Source of the DNA: Pelotomaculum sp. UBA3103
Lineage (GTDB): Bacteria > Bacillota > Desulfotomaculia > Desulfotomaculales > Pelotomaculaceae
Reading direction: 5' to 3'
Assembly (NCBI GenBank): GCA_002365855.1
Contig: DFAP01000043.1
Span: 1-6,218, forward strand
DNA length: 6,218 nucleotides
Below are positions 5,321 to 6,218 of this stretch, piece after piece. Numbering within the stretch: the stretch's first letter is position 1; each line of letters opens with the position of its first letter. Under the pieces are notes generated by a model. The model was not told the origin of the DNA, searched no databases, and worked only from the letters and a program-made list of their open reading frames with translations. The translations under genes were made by a program, and so were the position numbers.

Positions 5321-5722
5321 ATGCCCAGGCCGCCTAAGTGCAGAAGAGTAGAGCAGTTTCCTTCGATAACTTATTTTAAACCGACTGGCATACCTATATT
5401 TGAACTCACAGAAATAGTTCTGACAGTGGAGGAGCTCGAGGCTATCCGCCTCAGGGACCTGCAGGAACTTGAGCATGAGGAGTGCGCCGGGAAAATGTCT
5501 GTTTCCCGTCCCACCTTTCATAGAGTACTGGCCTCCGCCAGGCAGAAGGTCGCGTTTGCTCTGGTTAACGGCGCGGCCCTGAAAATTACCGGTGGAAACT
5601 TCAAGCTGGCTGAACATAAACTGGAATGTCATAAATGCGGTCATCGCTGGGAGGGGACCATCTGCCGGCGCAGGACCGTATGCCCGGCCTGCGCCGGGAG
5701 AGACTGGATAAGAGTTGATTAA
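5321..5722 (+). CDS. DUF134 (UPF0251) helix-turn-helix protein with C-terminal zinc ribbon
   Basis: This 133-residue protein begins with the hallmark MPRPPKCRRVE of the DUF134/UPF0251 family. Residues about 34-82 form a helix-turn-helix region resembling sigma factor region 4 ('LTVEELEAIRLRDL' to 'SVSRPTFHRVLASARQK'), where the recognition helix probably covers 'SRPTFHRVL'. The C terminus adds a zinc ribbon, Cys103-x2-Cys106 and Cys121-x2-Cys124, plus a single Cys115. The family is predicted to bind DNA, but few members have been studied. Being next to metal-cluster genes is common for the family, so a local, possibly metal- or redox-sensing regulator is a reasonable inference; the operator-like dyad at 961-993 would be one candidate target. 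The ATG at 5321 has GGAGGGGTGA upstream; an ATG at 5317 is out of frame. It is transcribed with NifX-like protein 3, 39 bases downstream. Confidence 0.9.
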   Translation: MPRPPKCRRVEQFPSITYFKPTGIPIFELTEIVLTVEELEAIRLRDLQELEHEECAGKMSVSRPTFHRVLASARQKVAFALVNGAALKITGGNFKLAEHKLECHKCGHRWEGTICRRRTVCPACAGRDWIRVD

Positions 5723-5747
5723 GTGAATTAAGATATATTTAAGTAAC

Positions 5748-5764
5748 GGGGGGATGTAAATGTG
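5748..5764 (+). promoter_or_regulatory. Ribosome binding site deciding the GTG start of NifX-like 3
   Basis: GGGGGGAT (5748-5755) lies about 7 bases before a GTG at 5762. The overlapping ATG at 5760 reads into a stop after two codons, and the next in-frame ATG lies inside the conserved first strand (IAMP). GTG is therefore the best start. Confidence 0.65.
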
Positions 5765-6136
5765 CTGAAAATTGCCATGCCGTACAAGGGAGGTAAGGTT
5801 AACGAACATTTTGGGAGCAGCAGTGAGTTTGTCATTATTGAGTCGATTAGCGGCAATATAACGGGTAAAGAGATCCTGACCAATGAGGTTATGCACAACC
5901 ATGGCGGGTTGGCCAGGATACTGAAAGCAGAGGGAGTCAATGTTGTAATTACCGGGGGTATCGGACTTCCAATGGCTGAAGCGCTTCAAAATGAAGGATT
6001 TATATTGATTAAGGGCGCTTCTGGAGATGTTGAACGGGTAGCCGGGGAATATTTGAAAGGTACGCTTATTTCCTCCGTGTCCATCGGCTGTATGTGCGGA
6101 GGTAAACACAGGCACAGCCACGGCCAGGGGCGATAA
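5762..6136 (+). CDS. NifX/MTH1175-family metal-cluster-binding protein 3 with Cys/His tail
   Basis: This 124-residue protein is the third PF02579 member of the window. The first strand LKIAMPYKG (2-10) is followed by 'NEHFGSSSEF' (14-23) with His16, then 'VMHNHGGLARIL' (43-54) with His45 and His47, and the conserved loop 'VVITGGIGLPMAE' (61-73). It is closer to paralog 2 than to paralog 1 in the HFG and VNVV-GG-G motifs. The extra C-terminal tail holds Cys110-Met-Cys112 and His116, His118 and His120, a Cys/His-rich motif that could bind a soft metal ion. The probable role is carrying or receiving a metal or metal-sulfur cluster. It starts at GTG and shares a transcript with the DUF134 gene, so it may act as a metal-sensing partner of that regulator as much as a member of the main operon; this is speculative. 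No terminator hairpin other than the following REP palindrome is visible. Confidence 0.88.
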   Translation: MLKIAMPYKGGKVNEHFGSSSEFVIIESISGNITGKEILTNEVMHNHGGLARILKAEGVNVVITGGIGLPMAEALQNEGFILIKGASGDVERVAGEYLKGTLISSVSIGCMCGGKHRHSHGQGR

Positions 6137-6209
6137 GCACAGGGGAAGCACAGGGGGACGGTTCTCTTGTGTCACTTCAGGGAAGCACAGGGGGACGTCC
6201 CCCTGTGCT
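6136..6209. repeat. REP-like repeat with perfect 26-base palindrome
   Basis: Two exact 18-base direct copies of GGGAAGCACAGGGGGACG lie at 6143-6160 and 6180-6197, and a shorter copy (AGCACAGGGG) at 6136-6145. The last copy continues into a perfect 26-base palindrome (6184-6209), arms AGCACAGGGGGAC and GTCCCCCTGTGCT. Between the copies is GGTTCTCTTGTGTCACTT, a sequence I recall as part of repeats seen widely in Desulfotomaculum/Pelotomaculum-type genomes. The palindrome could form a hairpin and may also help end transcription from NifX-like 3. No transposase is present in the window, so this would be a non-autonomous element mobilised in trans. Confidence 0.65.
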
Positions 6210-6218
6210 GGACCTGGT

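Noticed and set aside
5237..6175. Long minus-strand open frame of 312 codons
   Set aside because: It runs antisense across both the DUF134 and NifX-like 3 genes and into the REP repeat, has no recognisable domain, and both plus-strand genes are clear family members with good start sites.

Overview
The window looks like chromosomal DNA from an anaerobic, Gram-positive Clostridia-type bacterium, most likely of the Desulfotomaculum/Pelotomaculum (Peptococcaceae) kind. Supporting signs are strong Shine-Dalgarno sites before nearly every gene, a perfect-consensus sigma-A promoter, a gene set typical of strict anaerobes (ferredoxin-containing MinD-type ATPases, NifX/MTH1175-like proteins, DUF5320, DUF134), and G-rich 'CAGGGGGAC' REP-like repeats at both window ends. 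The taxon is inferred from this style and content; there is no rRNA gene to confirm it.

Layout. Bases 1-50 hold a repeat fragment and a terminator of a plus-strand gene outside the window. An unrecognised 180-residue protein lies on the minus strand (73-615). A 406-base divergent intergenic region follows; its right end carries a strong promoter overlapped by an operator-like dyad (933-993). From 1022 to 5072 there is one apparent seven-gene plus-strand operon: NifX/MTH1175-like protein 1, a short Gly-Gln-repeat DUF5320-like protein, a full DUF5320 protein, two ferredoxin-containing MinD/ParA-type ATPases that overlap by 4 bases, NifX-like protein 2, and an Mrp/NBP35-type Fe-S carrier ATPase with an unusual Cys-rich N terminus. 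The operon ends in a hairpin terminator (5101-5128). A second short unit with its own likely promoter encodes a DUF134 (UPF0251) DNA-binding protein (5321-5722) and NifX-like protein 3 (5762-6136). The right edge (6136-6209) is a REP-like repeat with a perfect 26-base palindrome.

How the genes may work together. The combination of small NifX-fold metal-cluster-binding proteins, two ferredoxin-bearing ATPases and an Mrp Fe-S carrier resembles the orange protein (ORP) system of Desulfovibrio, in which a NifX-fold protein binds a Mo-Cu-S cluster. A reasonable inference is that the locus assembles, carries or delivers a metal-sulfur cluster: the ATPases provide nucleotide-driven, redox-linked steps, Mrp handles Fe-S clusters, the three NifX-like proteins carry clusters or precursors, and the DUF134 protein may regulate the unit. 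The DUF5320 proteins have no established function. None of this is proven by sequence alone; the metal and the client are unknown.
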